From Candidatus Faecousia excrementipullorum (GTDB taxonomy: Bacteria; Bacillota; Clostridia; Oscillospirales; Oscillospiraceae): a stretch of 64,000 nucleotides of DNA. Shown here in pieces: positions 1 through 7,846 of the stretch. The position numbers and the translations under genes were made by a program. Position 1 is the stretch's first letter. Every line of letters begins with the position of its first letter. Below the pieces are notes generated by a model. The model made no database searches and had not been told where the DNA came from. It saw nothing but the letters and a program-made list of their open reading frames with translations. The stretch is taken from contig DVGG01000017.1 of the NCBI GenBank assembly GCA_018712825.1, positions 20,066 through 84,065 of the forward strand, written 5' to 3'.

Positions 1-13
1 TCCATAATTATCA

Positions 14-33
14 AACCACAATATATTGTGGTT
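14..33. promoter_or_regulatory. NrdR box upstream of nrdG-nrdD
   Basis: AACCACAATATATTGTGGTT is a perfect 20-bp palindrome whose core matches the known NrdR box (ACACwATATATwGTGT type). It ends seven bases before the -35 element of the nrdG promoter. NrdR is the ATP/dATP-sensing repressor of ribonucleotide reductase genes and usually binds two boxes, so a second box may lie just before the window. Confidence 0.85.
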
Positions 34-39
34 ACCCCC

Positions 40-68
40 TTGACAAGCGCCCCAAAAAGGCGTATACT
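40..68 (+). promoter_or_regulatory. Promoter of nrdG-nrdD
   Basis: A consensus -35 TTGACA (40-45) and a -10 TATACT (63-68) are separated by 17 bases. The NrdR palindrome lies directly upstream, which fits repression when dNTPs are sufficient. Confidence 0.8.
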
Positions 69-99
69 GGTTCTCGACGACGGAAAAAGGAGGCTTTTT

Positions 100-792
100 A
101 TGGTCATTGCCGGTCTGCAAAAAAACACCCTGCTGGACTACCCGGGGAAAATCGCCTGCACCGTGTTTCTTGCCGGCTGCAATCTCCGGTGCCCCTTTTG
201 CCACAACCCTTCCCTGGTGCTGCCCAGCCGGGCTGAGCCCCCCGCCATGACGGAAAGGGAGCTTCTGGCATTTCTGGGGAAGCGCCGGGGGCTTCTGGAA
301 GGGGTGTGCATCACAGGAGGAGAGCCCACCCTTCGCCGGGATTTGCGGGAGCTGGTGGAAAAAATCACCGCTCTTGGCTACCCTGTGAAGCTGGACACCA
401 ACGGCACCAACCCCAGGATGCTGGGGCAGCTTCTGGAGGCGGGGCTACTCAGCTACGTGGCCATGGACATCAAAAACGCCCCGGGGGAATACCAAAAAAC
501 CTGCGGCGGGGCGGATGTAGCCCAACAGGTGGCAGAAAGTGTGAAAATCCTCCGAAATTCCGGGATTCCCTACGAGTTTCGCACCACCGTGGTAAAGCCT
601 CTCCACAGCGCAGAAACCATGAAAGCCCTGGGGCAGTGGCTTTCCGGGACAGAAGCCTATTTTATCCAAAACTTCCGGGACACGGGGGATCTGGTAGGAC
701 AAGGCCTCTCCCCCTTTTCGGAGAAGGAGCTACAGCAGCTGCTTTCGGCCGTGCTGCCCTACCTGCCCAATGCCCGGATTCGTGGAAATTAA
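100..792 (+). CDS. nrdG: Anaerobic ribonucleoside-triphosphate reductase activating protein
   Basis: This radical SAM enzyme installs the glycyl radical on NrdD. The cluster motif CxxxCxxC is seen as CNLRCPFC near residue 29, followed by an ITGGEP segment typical of SAM binding. The protein is 230 aa, the size of the NrdG2-type activases of Clostridia. The ATG at 100 was chosen over the longer open frame because AAAGGAGG ends seven bases before it. nrdD follows after 25 bases, so the two are probably one transcript under the NrdR-controlled promoter. Confidence 0.93.
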   Translation: MVIAGLQKNTLLDYPGKIACTVFLAGCNLRCPFCHNPSLVLPSRAEPPAMTERELLAFLGKRRGLLEGVCITGGEPTLRRDLRELVEKITALGYPVKLDTNGTNPRMLGQLLEAGLLSYVAMDIKNAPGEYQKTCGGADVAQQVAESVKILRNSGIPYEFRTTVVKPLHSAETMKALGQWLSGTEAYFIQNFRDTGDLVGQGLSPFSEKELQQLLSAVLPYLPNARIRGN

Positions 793-817
793 CAACAGTG
801 AAAAAGGAGTGAAGAAA

Positions 818-3163
818 ATGTATCAGGTGACCAAGCGGGACGGCAAGACCGTGGACTTCAACATCACGAGAATTGCCAACGCCATTACCAAGGCCTTTGA
901 GGCAACCCAGATTCCCTACAACCCCGACATCATCAATATGCTCTCTTTGCAGGTGACGGCGGACTATGCAGGGAAGATTATGGACAACGCCGTGTCTGTG
1001 GAGTCCATTCAGGATTCCGTGGAGGCGGTTTTGCAGCGGGCAGGCTACGCCGATGTGGCCAAGGCCTACATCCTCTACCGGAAGAACCGGGAGAAGCTCC
1101 GCTCCATGAGCTCCACTATCTTAGACTACAAGGGGCTGGTGGACGGCTACCTGAAGGTCTCTGACTGGCGGGTGAAGGAGAACTCCACCGTCACCTACTC
1201 CGTGGGCGGCCTGATTCTCTCCAACTCCGGCGCCATCACCGCCAACTACTGGCTCAGCGAGATTTACGACCAGGAGATTGGGGACGCCCACCGCAACGCC
1301 GACCTGCACATCCACGACCTGTCCATGCTCACCGGCTACTGCGCCGGCTGGAGCCTGAAGCAGCTCATCCAGGAGGGTCTGGGGGGCGTGGTGGGAAAAA
1401 TCACCTCTGCCCCTGCCAAGCACCTGGCAACATTGTGCAACCAGATGGTAAACTTCTTAGGGATTATGCAAAACGAGTGGGCAGGGGCTCAGGCCTTCTC
1501 CAGCTTCGATACTTATCTTGCGCCCTTTGTCAAGACCGACAAGCTGACCTACAACGAGGTAAAGCACTGCATTGAAAGCTTCATCTACGGCGTGAACACC
1601 CCCAGCCGGTGGGGCACCCAGGCACCCTTCTCCAACATCACCCTGGACTGGACGGTGCCGGCAGACCTGGCAAACCAGCCCTGCATTGTAGGCGGCAAGC
1701 CCCAGGACTTCACCTACGGCGACTGCAAGGCGGAGATGGACATGATCAACCGGGCCTTCATCGAGGTGATGATTGAAGGCGACGCCAACGGCCGGGGCTT
1801 CCAGTACCCCATCCCCACCTACTCCATCACCCGGGACTTTGACTGGAGCGACACTCAGAATAACCGGCTTCTCTTTGAGATGACCGCCAAGTATGGTACG
1901 CCGTATTTTTCCAACTACATCAACTCCGACATGGAGCCCTCCGATGTGCGGAGTATGTGCTGCCGGCTGCGGCTGGATTTGCGGGAGCTGCGGAAAAAGA
2001 GCGGCGGCTTCTTCGGAAGCGGCGAGTCCACCGGCTCCGTGGGCGTGGTCACCATCAACCTGCCCCGGATTGCCTACCTGTCCTCCACCCCGGAGGAATT
2101 CTACAAGCGGCTGGATCGGATGATGGACATTGCCGCCCGGAGCCTGAAAATCAAGCGCACCACCATCACAAAGCTGTTGGAAGAGGGGCTGTACCCCTAC
2201 ACCAAGCGGTACTTAGGCGGCTTTGACAACCACTTCTCCACCATCGGTCTTGTGGGCATGAACGAGGCTTGCCTCAACGCCCAGTGGCTGCGGAAGGATT
2301 TGACCCACAAGGACGCCCAGGACTTTGCGGTGGATGTGCTGAACCATATGCGCAACCGCCTTTCCGATTACCAGGAGCAGTACGGCGACCTGTATAACCT
2401 GGAGGCCACCCCGGCGGAGTCCACCTCCTACCGCCTTGCCAAGCACGACAAGAAGCGCTACCCCGACATCATCACCGCCCACGAGGGAGCTACCCCCTAC
2501 TACACCAACTCCTCCCACCTGCCGGTGGGCTACACGGAGGACGTGTTCGAGGCCCTGGACATTCAGGACCGGCTCCAGCCCCTCTACACCAGCGGCACGG
2601 TGTTCCACACCTTCCTGGGTGAGAAGCTGCCGGACTGGAAGGCGGCGGCGGCTCTGGTGCGGAAGATTGCGGAGAACTACGAGCTTCCCTACTACACCAT
2701 CTCCCCCACCTACTCTGTGTGCGTAGACCACGGATACCTCCCCGGGGAGCAGTACACCTGCCCCCACTGCGGCAAGAAAACCGAGGTCTACAGCCGGATT
2801 ACCGGCTACTACCGCCCGGTGCAGAACTGGAACGACGGCAAGTCCCAGGAGTTCCAGGACAGAAAGACCTACCGCCCGGACATCTCCTGCCCCCCGGACA
2901 AGGCTCAGCCCCAGAAGACCGGGAAGGCTTTGGCGGACAAGCTGTACCTGTTCACCACCAAGACCTGCCCCAACTGCCGGATTGTAAAGCCCATGCTGGA
3001 AAGAGCCGGGATTTCCTATGAGGTGATGGATGCGGAGGAGAATCTGGAACTGGCTCAGAAATACCACCTGACCCAGGCCCCGTCCCTGGTAGCGGTAGCC
3101 GGCGACACCTTCACCGTTTACCCCGGTGTTTCCGCCATTTCCAACTATATCTCCCAGCAATAA
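818..3163 (+). CDS. nrdD: Anaerobic ribonucleoside-triphosphate reductase with C-terminal glutaredoxin-like domain
   Basis: The 781-aa class III ribonucleotide reductase makes dNTPs without oxygen. An ATP-cone is seen at the N-terminus (starting MYQVTKRDGKTVDF), then the long glycyl-radical barrel. A zinc-site CPHC pair lies at about residue 648 and the glycyl radical loop RITGY with Gly near 663. Unlike the classical enzyme, about 115 further residues follow, ending in a domain with CPNC (near 717-720) and an APSLVAV segment like a glutaredoxin/thioredoxin fold. I infer that this supplies reducing power in cis. The ATG at 818 follows AAAAAGGAGTGAAGAAA; the open frame extends 16 codons upstream but lacks a ribosome site there. 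Confidence 0.95.
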   Translation: MYQVTKRDGKTVDFNITRIANAITKAFEATQIPYNPDIINMLSLQVTADYAGKIMDNAVSVESIQDSVEAVLQRAGYADVAKAYILYRKNREKLRSMSSTILDYKGLVDGYLKVSDWRVKENSTVTYSVGGLILSNSGAITANYWLSEIYDQEIGDAHRNADLHIHDLSMLTGYCAGWSLKQLIQEGLGGVVGKITSAPAKHLATLCNQMVNFLGIMQNEWAGAQAFSSFDTYLAPFVKTDKLTYNEVKHCIESFIYGVNTPSRWGTQAPFSNITLDWTVPADLANQPCIVGGKPQDFTYGDCKAEMDMINRAFIEVMIEGDANGRGFQYPIPTYSITRDFDWSDTQNNRLLFEMTAKYGTPYFSNYINSDMEPSDVRSMCCRLRLDLRELRKKSGGFFGSGESTGSVGVVTINLPRIAYLSSTPEEFYKRLDRMMDIAARSLKIKRTTITKLLEEGLYPYTKRYLGGFDNHFSTIGLVGMNEACLNAQWLRKDLTHKDAQDFAVDVLNHMRNRLSDYQEQYGDLYNLEATPAESTSYRLAKHDKKRYPDIITAHEGATPYYTNSSHLPVGYTEDVFEALDIQDRLQPLYTSGTVFHTFLGEKLPDWKAAAALVRKIAENYELPYYTISPTYSVCVDHGYLPGEQYTCPHCGKKTEVYSRITGYYRPVQNWNDGKSQEFQDRKTYRPDISCPPDKAQPQKTGKALADKLYLFTTKTCPNCRIVKPMLERAGISYEVMDAEENLELAQKYHLTQAPSLVAVAGDTFTVYPGVSAISNYISQQ

Positions 3164-3170
3164 TAGAAAA

Positions 3171-3203
3171 AAGCCGCCCTTTTCGATGAAAGGGCGGCTT
3201 TTT
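3171..3203 (+). terminator. Intrinsic terminator after nrdD
   Basis: AAGCCGCCCTTT pairs with AAAGGGCGGCTT across a six-base loop, followed by a T-run. It lies eight bases after the nrdD stop codon. Confidence 0.85.
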
Positions 3204-3240
3204 CAGGCTCCCGGCCTGCAGGAGCCGTGACTGAGGGACG

Positions 3241-3448
3241 CACCAAAGGCTCCCTTGCCAAAGGGGCGGCGTGCCGCCGCTGTCATTGCGCACGGCGGCT
3301 TTCTTCGTATCGTTACTTCCCTGACCCGCCCGGTATCGGCACTGCACCAAAGGCTCCCTTGTCAAAGGGGCGGCGTGCCGCCGCTGTCATTGCGCACGGC
3401 GGCTTTCTTCGTATCGTTACTTCCCTGACCCGCCCGGTATCGGCACTG
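3241..3448. repeat. Tandem duplication of a 104-bp composite repeat unit
   Basis: Two copies of 104 bases (3241-3344 and 3345-3448) are nearly identical; one visible difference is CCTTGCC against CCTTGTC. Each unit joins the end of repeat family A (CACCAAAGGCTCCCTTG) to family B (a GGCGGCGTGCCGCC stem, then TGCGCACGG and ATCGTTACTTCCCTGACC). A third family A segment starts at 3449, so this is a tandem array within the intergenic repeat cluster. Confidence 0.9.
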
Positions 3449-3545
3449 CACCAAAGGCTCCCTTGCCAAAGGGAGCTGGCAAAAATCTTTGATTTTTGAC
3501 TGAGGGATTCACAGCAGGCACTTTCCCAAAGTACGAACCCATGTG
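3449..3545 (-). repeat. Palindromic repeat family A, reverse copy
   Basis: Read on the minus strand this is the same element as at 13418, 22919, 23460, 53328 and 63866. It has a TTTCCACAT start, a small hairpin, CCCTCAGTCA, an inner stem AAAATCAAAGATTTT, CCAGCTCCCTTT, then CAAGGGAGCC. It contains no plausible gene. Confidence 0.85.
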
Positions 3546-3598
3546 GAAAGGGGAAGGTTTTTTAGTGAATAGTGAAGAGGGAATAGGTAAGAAGTTCC

Positions 3599-3784
3599 GC
3601 AGGCTTTGCCTGCGGAATCCCCCCGCCTCGGCGTTGCCGAGGCACCCCCCTTTGGCAAGGGGGGCGTTGGTCTGTGCATCCACTACCACCGCGGTAACGA
3701 TACCGGGCGGATTTAGAGAATCGTGAAGAGTGAATAGTGAATAAGTTCGGCGGCAAGCCGCCGATACCGGGGGCACCCCGGCGC
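3599..3784. repeat. Repeat family C copy plus family B fragments
   Basis: The stretch 3614-3665 is a reversed family C element: CCCCCC, an inner stem CCTCGG/CCGAGG, then CCCCCCTTTGGCAAGGGGGG. It is followed by pieces of family B (GGTAACGATACCGGGCGG near 3700 and CCGATACCGGGGGCACC near 3762) and an AT-rich GTGAATAGTGAA motif (3719-3743). No coding potential is seen between nrdD and the citrate synthase gene. Confidence 0.75.
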
Positions 3785-5635
3785 TTAGCGGTCGGCCAGG
3801 GGGATGTAGGGCTTTTTGGGTTTTACGTTGATGTAGGCGGGGCGGATGATCTTGCCGTTGTTCTGCAGCTCCTCAATCCGGTGGGCGCTCCAGCCTGCCA
3901 CCCGGGACACGGCGAAGATGGGGGTGAACAGCTCCTCCGGGAGCTTCAGCATCCGGTACACCATGCCGGAATAGAAGTCCACGTTGGGGCTGACGCCCTT
4001 GTAAATCTTCCGCTTCTCCGCAATGATCTCCGTTGCCAGCCGTGCCACCGTCTCGTACATGGCAAAGTCCTCCTGGCAGCCCTTCTCCGCAGACAGATCC
4101 CGGGCGCAGGACTTGAGGATGTCCGCTCTGGGGTCGGAGATGGAGTACACCGCATGACCCATGCCGTAAATCAGACCGGAGCGGTCAAAGGCCTCCTTGT
4201 CCAGCACCTTCACAAGATAATCCCGGATGGAGCCCTCGTCGTGGATGTTGGCATGCTTCCGCAGGTCGTCCAGCATCTGCACCACCTTGATATTGGCGCC
4301 GCCGTGGCGGGGGCCCTTCAAGGAGCCCAGGGCTGCGGCGATGGCGGAGTAGGTATCCGTCCCGGAGGAGGACACCACATGGGTAGTAAAGCTGGAGTTG
4401 TTGCCGCCGCCGTGCTCCGCATGGAGAACCAACGCCAGATCCAGCACCTTGGCCTCCAGATGGGTAAACTTGCCGTTCTTCCGGAGCATCCGCAGGATGT
4501 TCTCCGCCGTGGACAGCTCCGGAGCCGGGTTGCGGATATACAGCGTCCGGTTCAGATGGTAGTGGTTGTAGGCCTGGTAGCCGTACACCGCCAGCAACGG
4601 GAACATGGAGATGAGCTGCAGGCACTGGCGCAGCACATTCTCCTGGGAGATGTCGTCCGGGTTGTCGTCATAGGAGTAAAGGGCCAGCACGCTCCGGGAC
4701 AGGGAGTTCATGCCGTCCCGGCTGGGGGCTTTGAGAATCATGTCCCGGACAAAGGAGGGGGGCAGAGTCCTGTAATCGTTGATGGTGTTGCGGAACATCT
4801 CCAGCTCCCCGTCGTTGGGCAGCCGGGAGAAGAGAAGCAGATACACCGTCTCCTCAAAGCCGAATCGGTCATCCTTCAAAAACCCGGACACCAGCTCCCG
4901 GACATTCACCCCCCGGTAGTACAGCTGGCCCTCGCAGGGGTGGGCATTGCCCTGCTCGTCCTTCACCTTGGACACGATTTCGGAAATCTCCGTCAGGCCG
5001 GTGACCACGCCGTTGCCGTTCTCGTCCCGCAGACCCCGCTTGACGGAATATTTCTGGTACATCTCCGGCACAATCTTGTTGTTCTGCCGGGAAATGCTGG
5101 AAAGATTCTGGATGTAAGGTGTGATTTGGGAATACTTGTTTTCCATTGTGGACCTCCTTGCTTCCTGTTCAGCCCCTGGGGAAAGCTCCAGAGCAGAATC
5201 CGCCCCGCAGCCCTCCGTCAGATTGCGATAAATTGTGTGAGTGATGGTGCGGTACTGGTGCAGCGCCTCCGGGGACAGCCCCCGGAACATGGTCTGGGAC
5301 AGTCTCTGCCGGGCACAGCGGATATCCTCCAGAACCGGAACCGCCTTGGCCGTGACCCGGAAATGAACGCTTCGCCGGTCCTCCGGGTCGGGCTGGGCCT
5401 GCAGATATTCCTTCCGCCAAAGCCCGTCCACCGCCTGGGAAATATGCCCCTTGTTCAGGTGCAGATATTGATATATCCCCGTGGGGGTGTCCCCCTGGGG
5501 GCAGGTGGAAAGATAGTACAGCACATCAATTTCCACCATTTTCAATCCGTAATTCTCCCGGATTTCCGAAAATCCGGCCTCTGCCAGCTTTCGCAGTATC
5601 ACACTGCGCAATCCCATGTCCAATGCGCTTTCCAC
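3785..5635 (-). CDS. MarR-family regulator fused in frame to citrate synthase
   Basis: The 616-codon frame has two parts. Residues 1-145 are a MarR winged helix (a GHISQAVDGLWRKEYL recognition segment and a wing with PEDRRSVHF). From Met164 onward it is a full-length 453-aa citrate synthase with the three catalytic positions: His in AEHGGGNNSS, His in GPRHGGAN and Asp in NVDFYSG. The reaction is acetyl-CoA plus oxaloacetate to citrate, probably feeding glutamate synthesis. There is no stop codon between the parts, but AAGGAGG sits six bases before the ATG of Met164, so free citrate synthase is likely the main product. The GTG at 5635 is preceded by GGGGGG six bases upstream. The regulator may be made as a fusion, or the marR stop codon may have been lost. 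Confidence 0.85.
   Translation of the reverse strand: MESALDMGLRSVILRKLAEAGFSEIRENYGLKMVEIDVLYYLSTCPQGDTPTGIYQYLHLNKGHISQAVDGLWRKEYLQAQPDPEDRRSVHFRVTAKAVPVLEDIRCARQRLSQTMFRGLSPEALHQYRTITHTIYRNLTEGCGADSALELSPGAEQEARRSTMENKYSQITPYIQNLSSISRQNNKIVPEMYQKYSVKRGLRDENGNGVVTGLTEISEIVSKVKDEQGNAHPCEGQLYYRGVNVRELVSGFLKDDRFGFEETVYLLLFSRLPNDGELEMFRNTINDYRTLPPSFVRDMILKAPSRDGMNSLSRSVLALYSYDDNPDDISQENVLRQCLQLISMFPLLAVYGYQAYNHYHLNRTLYIRNPAPELSTAENILRMLRKNGKFTHLEAKVLDLALVLHAEHGGGNNSSFTTHVVSSSGTDTYSAIAAALGSLKGPRHGGANIKVVQMLDDLRKHANIHDEGSIRDYLVKVLDKEAFDRSGLIYGMGHAVYSISDPRADILKSCARDLSAEKGCQEDFAMYETVARLATEIIAEKRKIYKGVSPNVDFYSGMVYRMLKLPEELFTPIFAVSRVAGWSAHRIEELQNNGKIIRPAYINVKPKKPYIPLADR
5144..5159 (-). promoter_or_regulatory. 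Internal ribosome binding site and ATG for citrate synthase
   Basis: On the minus strand AAGGAGG (5159-5153) precedes ATG (5146-5144) by six bases, inside the continuous MarR-citrate synthase frame. The codons that form it read Ala-Arg-Arg-Ser-Thr. It implies independent translation of a 453-aa citrate synthase. Confidence 0.8.
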
Positions 5636-5656
5636 AATGCACCCCCCTCAAGAAAG

Positions 5657-5700
5657 TTTAATTTTAAATCATTTTACCACACGGCGGCGGCCCTTGTCAA
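5657..5700 (-). promoter_or_regulatory. Promoter and candidate MarR operator
   Basis: On the minus strand a -35 TTGACA (5700-5695) and a -10 TAAAAT (5676-5671) are 18 bases apart. Directly downstream TTTAA-TT-TTAAA (5657-5668) is an inverted repeat at the expected transcription start. This is a natural place for autorepression by the MarR domain encoded next to it; the operator role is an inference. Confidence 0.6.
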
Positions 5701-5719
5701 GTTCCTCCTGGGATGGCGT

Positions 5720-5752
5720 AAAAAAACGGCAGACCCCAAAGAGTCTGCCGTT
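5720..5752 (-). terminator. Hairpin with T-run on the minus strand
   Basis: AACGGCAGAC pairs with GTCTGCCGTT (5725-5734 and 5743-5752) and is followed on the minus strand by seven T. It would end minus-strand transcripts coming from 5.8-6.1 kb, where I see no gene. Confidence 0.6.
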
Positions 5753-5896
5753 CAGACTGTCAATAAAGTCCCAAACCGGCAAAAGCAAAAGGAAATGGGC
5801 TTTCATCCCCTTTTGGAGGATTGGTAGAAAAACCAGGTGCAGTTTCTCCAACAAAAGCCCGGAAATTGTTGCTGCGCAACGCTTTTGCCTTACTGC

Positions 5897-6007
5897 GCAA
5901 ACGCCGCCCTACCGTACCCTATGTACGCCTACGGGCGGCGTTTGCTTGTCTTTGTGCCTTTCTTGACAGTCTGGCAGCGTGTCAAAAAAGTTTTTTTGAC
6001 ACGCTGC
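5897..6007. other. Gene-free stretch with two long hairpins
   Basis: Between the citrate synthase promoter and the antiporter gene no coding region is supported. It holds a 13-bp perfect stem GCAAACGCCGCCC/GGGCGGCGTTTGC (5897-5909, 5933-5945) and a second perfect stem GCAGCGTGTCA/TGACACGCTGC with an A/T-rich top (5974-6007). The function is unknown; they may be remnants of repeats or terminators. Confidence 0.6.
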
Positions 6008-6038
6008 GCCCTGCCGGGATTTCCGGCAGGGCTTTTTT
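6008..6038 (+). terminator. Intrinsic terminator-like hairpin
   Basis: GCCCTGCCGG pairs with CCGGCAGGGC over a short loop and is followed by TTTTTT. No plus-strand gene lies upstream, so it may insulate the antiporter gene from read-through. Confidence 0.65.
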
Positions 6039-6224
6039 CTTATAGCCGCATATGTTACGGGTTTTCTTCCATTTTATCCCAAATACCCGGGGTTTCAAAG
6101 CTTGAAAAGTACCGGAAATTCTGCTATAATGGATGTATTAAGCAAAGTCCCCGTCCCGGCAGCCAGGTCTGCGGTGCTGCCGGGCGTATTTTATTTTCCT
6201 GTGGACGGAAAGGAGGTTTCTGCC

Positions 6225-7835
6225 TTGAATCAAGCGCTGCTGCTCATGGGCCTGGTGATTTTCATTTGTATTCTCCTGGGCCGCTTCATGGAAAAAATTC
6301 CCCTGCCCTCCCTGCTGATTTTCATTGGGCTGGGTATGCTCTTCGGGGAAAACGGTGTGCTGAAAATCCCCTTTGACGACTATCTGGGGGTAAACACCGT
6401 CTGCTCCGTATGTCTGATCTGCATTATGTTTTACGGCGGCTTCGGCACCAACGTCCGGGCAGCCCGGCCGGTGCTGCCCCAATCCATTCTTCTGTCCACC
6501 CTGGGGGTGGCGGGGACCGCCGGGGGCGTGGCGGTGCTGGTGCACCTCATCTTCCGCCTTTCCTGGCAGGAGTGTCTGCTCATCGGCGGCGTCATCTCCT
6601 CCACCGATGCCGCCTCCGTTTTCAACATCCTCCGCTCCCGGAAGCTGGCCCTGAAATTTCACACCGACTCCCTGCTGGAGATGGAGTCCGGCTCCAACGA
6701 CCCCATGTCCTTCATGCTCACCACCCTGGCCATTGCCCTGCTGTCCGGGGAGTCTGTATCCGTGCCCGGGCTGCTGGCCCGGCAGCTGCTCATCGGCGGC
6801 TTTTTCGGCATCGCCATGGGCTGGATTGGGGTGAAGCTGCTGCACCGGCAGCTGCTCCCCTCCCAGGAGAGCCACACCATCTTTTTGCTGGCAATCATGC
6901 TTTTGTCCTACGCCCTTCCCTCCCAGCTCTCCGGCAACGGGTATCTGAGCGTTTACCTCTGCGGCATTTACATCGGCAACAGCCACCTGCCCCAGAAAAA
7001 GTTTCTGGTTCACTTCTTCGATGTGCTGACCCAGGTATCCCAGGTGCTGATTTTCTTCCTGCTGGGTCTGCTGGTAACCCCGGTGCAGCTTCCGGCGGTG
7101 ATTCTTCCCGCCCTTTTGATTATGGTGCTGCTGACGGTTGTGGTGCGGCCTCTGGTGTGCACCGCCATTCTGGCGCCCTTCCGGGCGGGGCTTTCCCAGA
7201 TTGCCCTTACCTCCTGGGCAGGGCTTCGGGGAGCCGCCTCCATTGTGTTTGCCATCTCGGCGGTGCTCAGCGGCATTGACACCACCTTTAACCTGTATAA
7301 TCTGGTATTTTGCATCGTGCTGCTGTCCATCTCCATTCAGGGAAGCCTGCTGCCGTTTTTGGCCGGGAAGCTGGGGATGCTGGACCCCACCGCCGATGTG
7401 GGGCGCACCTTCAACGACTATCAGGAGGACAGCGACATCCACTTCATCCGGCTGCGAGTGGCGCCGGGACACAGCTGGCAGGGGCAGACCCTGTCCCAGC
7501 TCCGGCTCCCGGGAGATCTTCTGGTGGCGGTGATTCTCCGTCAGGGTCAGCTGCTGACCCCCACCGGGGCTACGGTGCTGGAAGCCGGGGATGTGCTGGT
7601 ACTGGCTGCCCGGAGCTTTCAGGACCAGAAGCAGCTGGTATTCCAGGAGATTCCCGTGGAAAGGCACCACAAATTTGCAGGCCTTCCCCTGTCCCGGATT
7701 CCCCAGGCCCACACGCACCGGGTCATCCTCATCAAGCGGGGAATTGACACAATCATCCCCACCGGAAGCACCGTGGTTCAGCCCGGAGATATTCTGGTAA
7801 CCACCCAGCTTCAGGCGGAGGATGGCAAAAAATAA
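6225..7835 (+). CDS. Potassium/proton antiporter, NhaP2/CvrA type
   Basis: The 536-aa protein has about twelve hydrophobic segments of a CPA1-type Na+(K+)/H+ exchanger, with the membrane acidic stretch in SSTDAAS and the MESGSNDP segment typical of the NhaP family. It is followed by a cytoplasmic TrkA-C type regulatory domain near residues 420-530 (GHSWQGQTL, then TVLEAGDVLVLAA). It probably exports K+ or Na+ in exchange for protons for volume and pH control. The TTG at 6225 was chosen because AGGAGG lies eight bases before it; the open frame begins 41 codons earlier without a ribosome site. An IS30 remnant begins right after its stop. Confidence 0.88.
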   Translation: MNQALLLMGLVIFICILLGRFMEKIPLPSLLIFIGLGMLFGENGVLKIPFDDYLGVNTVCSVCLICIMFYGGFGTNVRAARPVLPQSILLSTLGVAGTAGGVAVLVHLIFRLSWQECLLIGGVISSTDAASVFNILRSRKLALKFHTDSLLEMESGSNDPMSFMLTTLAIALLSGESVSVPGLLARQLLIGGFFGIAMGWIGVKLLHRQLLPSQESHTIFLLAIMLLSYALPSQLSGNGYLSVYLCGIYIGNSHLPQKKFLVHFFDVLTQVSQVLIFFLLGLLVTPVQLPAVILPALLIMVLLTVVVRPLVCTAILAPFRAGLSQIALTSWAGLRGAASIVFAISAVLSGIDTTFNLYNLVFCIVLLSISIQGSLLPFLAGKLGMLDPTADVGRTFNDYQEDSDIHFIRLRVAPGHSWQGQTLSQLRLPGDLLVAVILRQGQLLTPTGATVLEAGDVLVLAARSFQDQKQLVFQEIPVERHHKFAGLPLSRIPQAHTHRVILIKRGIDTIIPTGSTVVQPGDILVTTQLQAEDGKK

Positions 7836-7846
7836 TTTCCTGCCCT

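Noticed and set aside
3241..3545. Possible CRISPR array because of regular repeats
   Set aside because: The period of 104 bases, only two units, no unique spacers and no cas genes exclude a CRISPR array.
3737..5827. A 696-codon open frame on the plus strand over the citrate synthase locus
   Set aside because: Antisense shadow of the MarR-citrate synthase gene, whose catalytic motifs are unmistakable.
5669..5854. A 61-codon minus-strand frame upstream of the MarR-citrate synthase gene
   Set aside because: It spans a terminator hairpin and the promoter of the next gene, has no ribosome site, and no family resemblance was seen.
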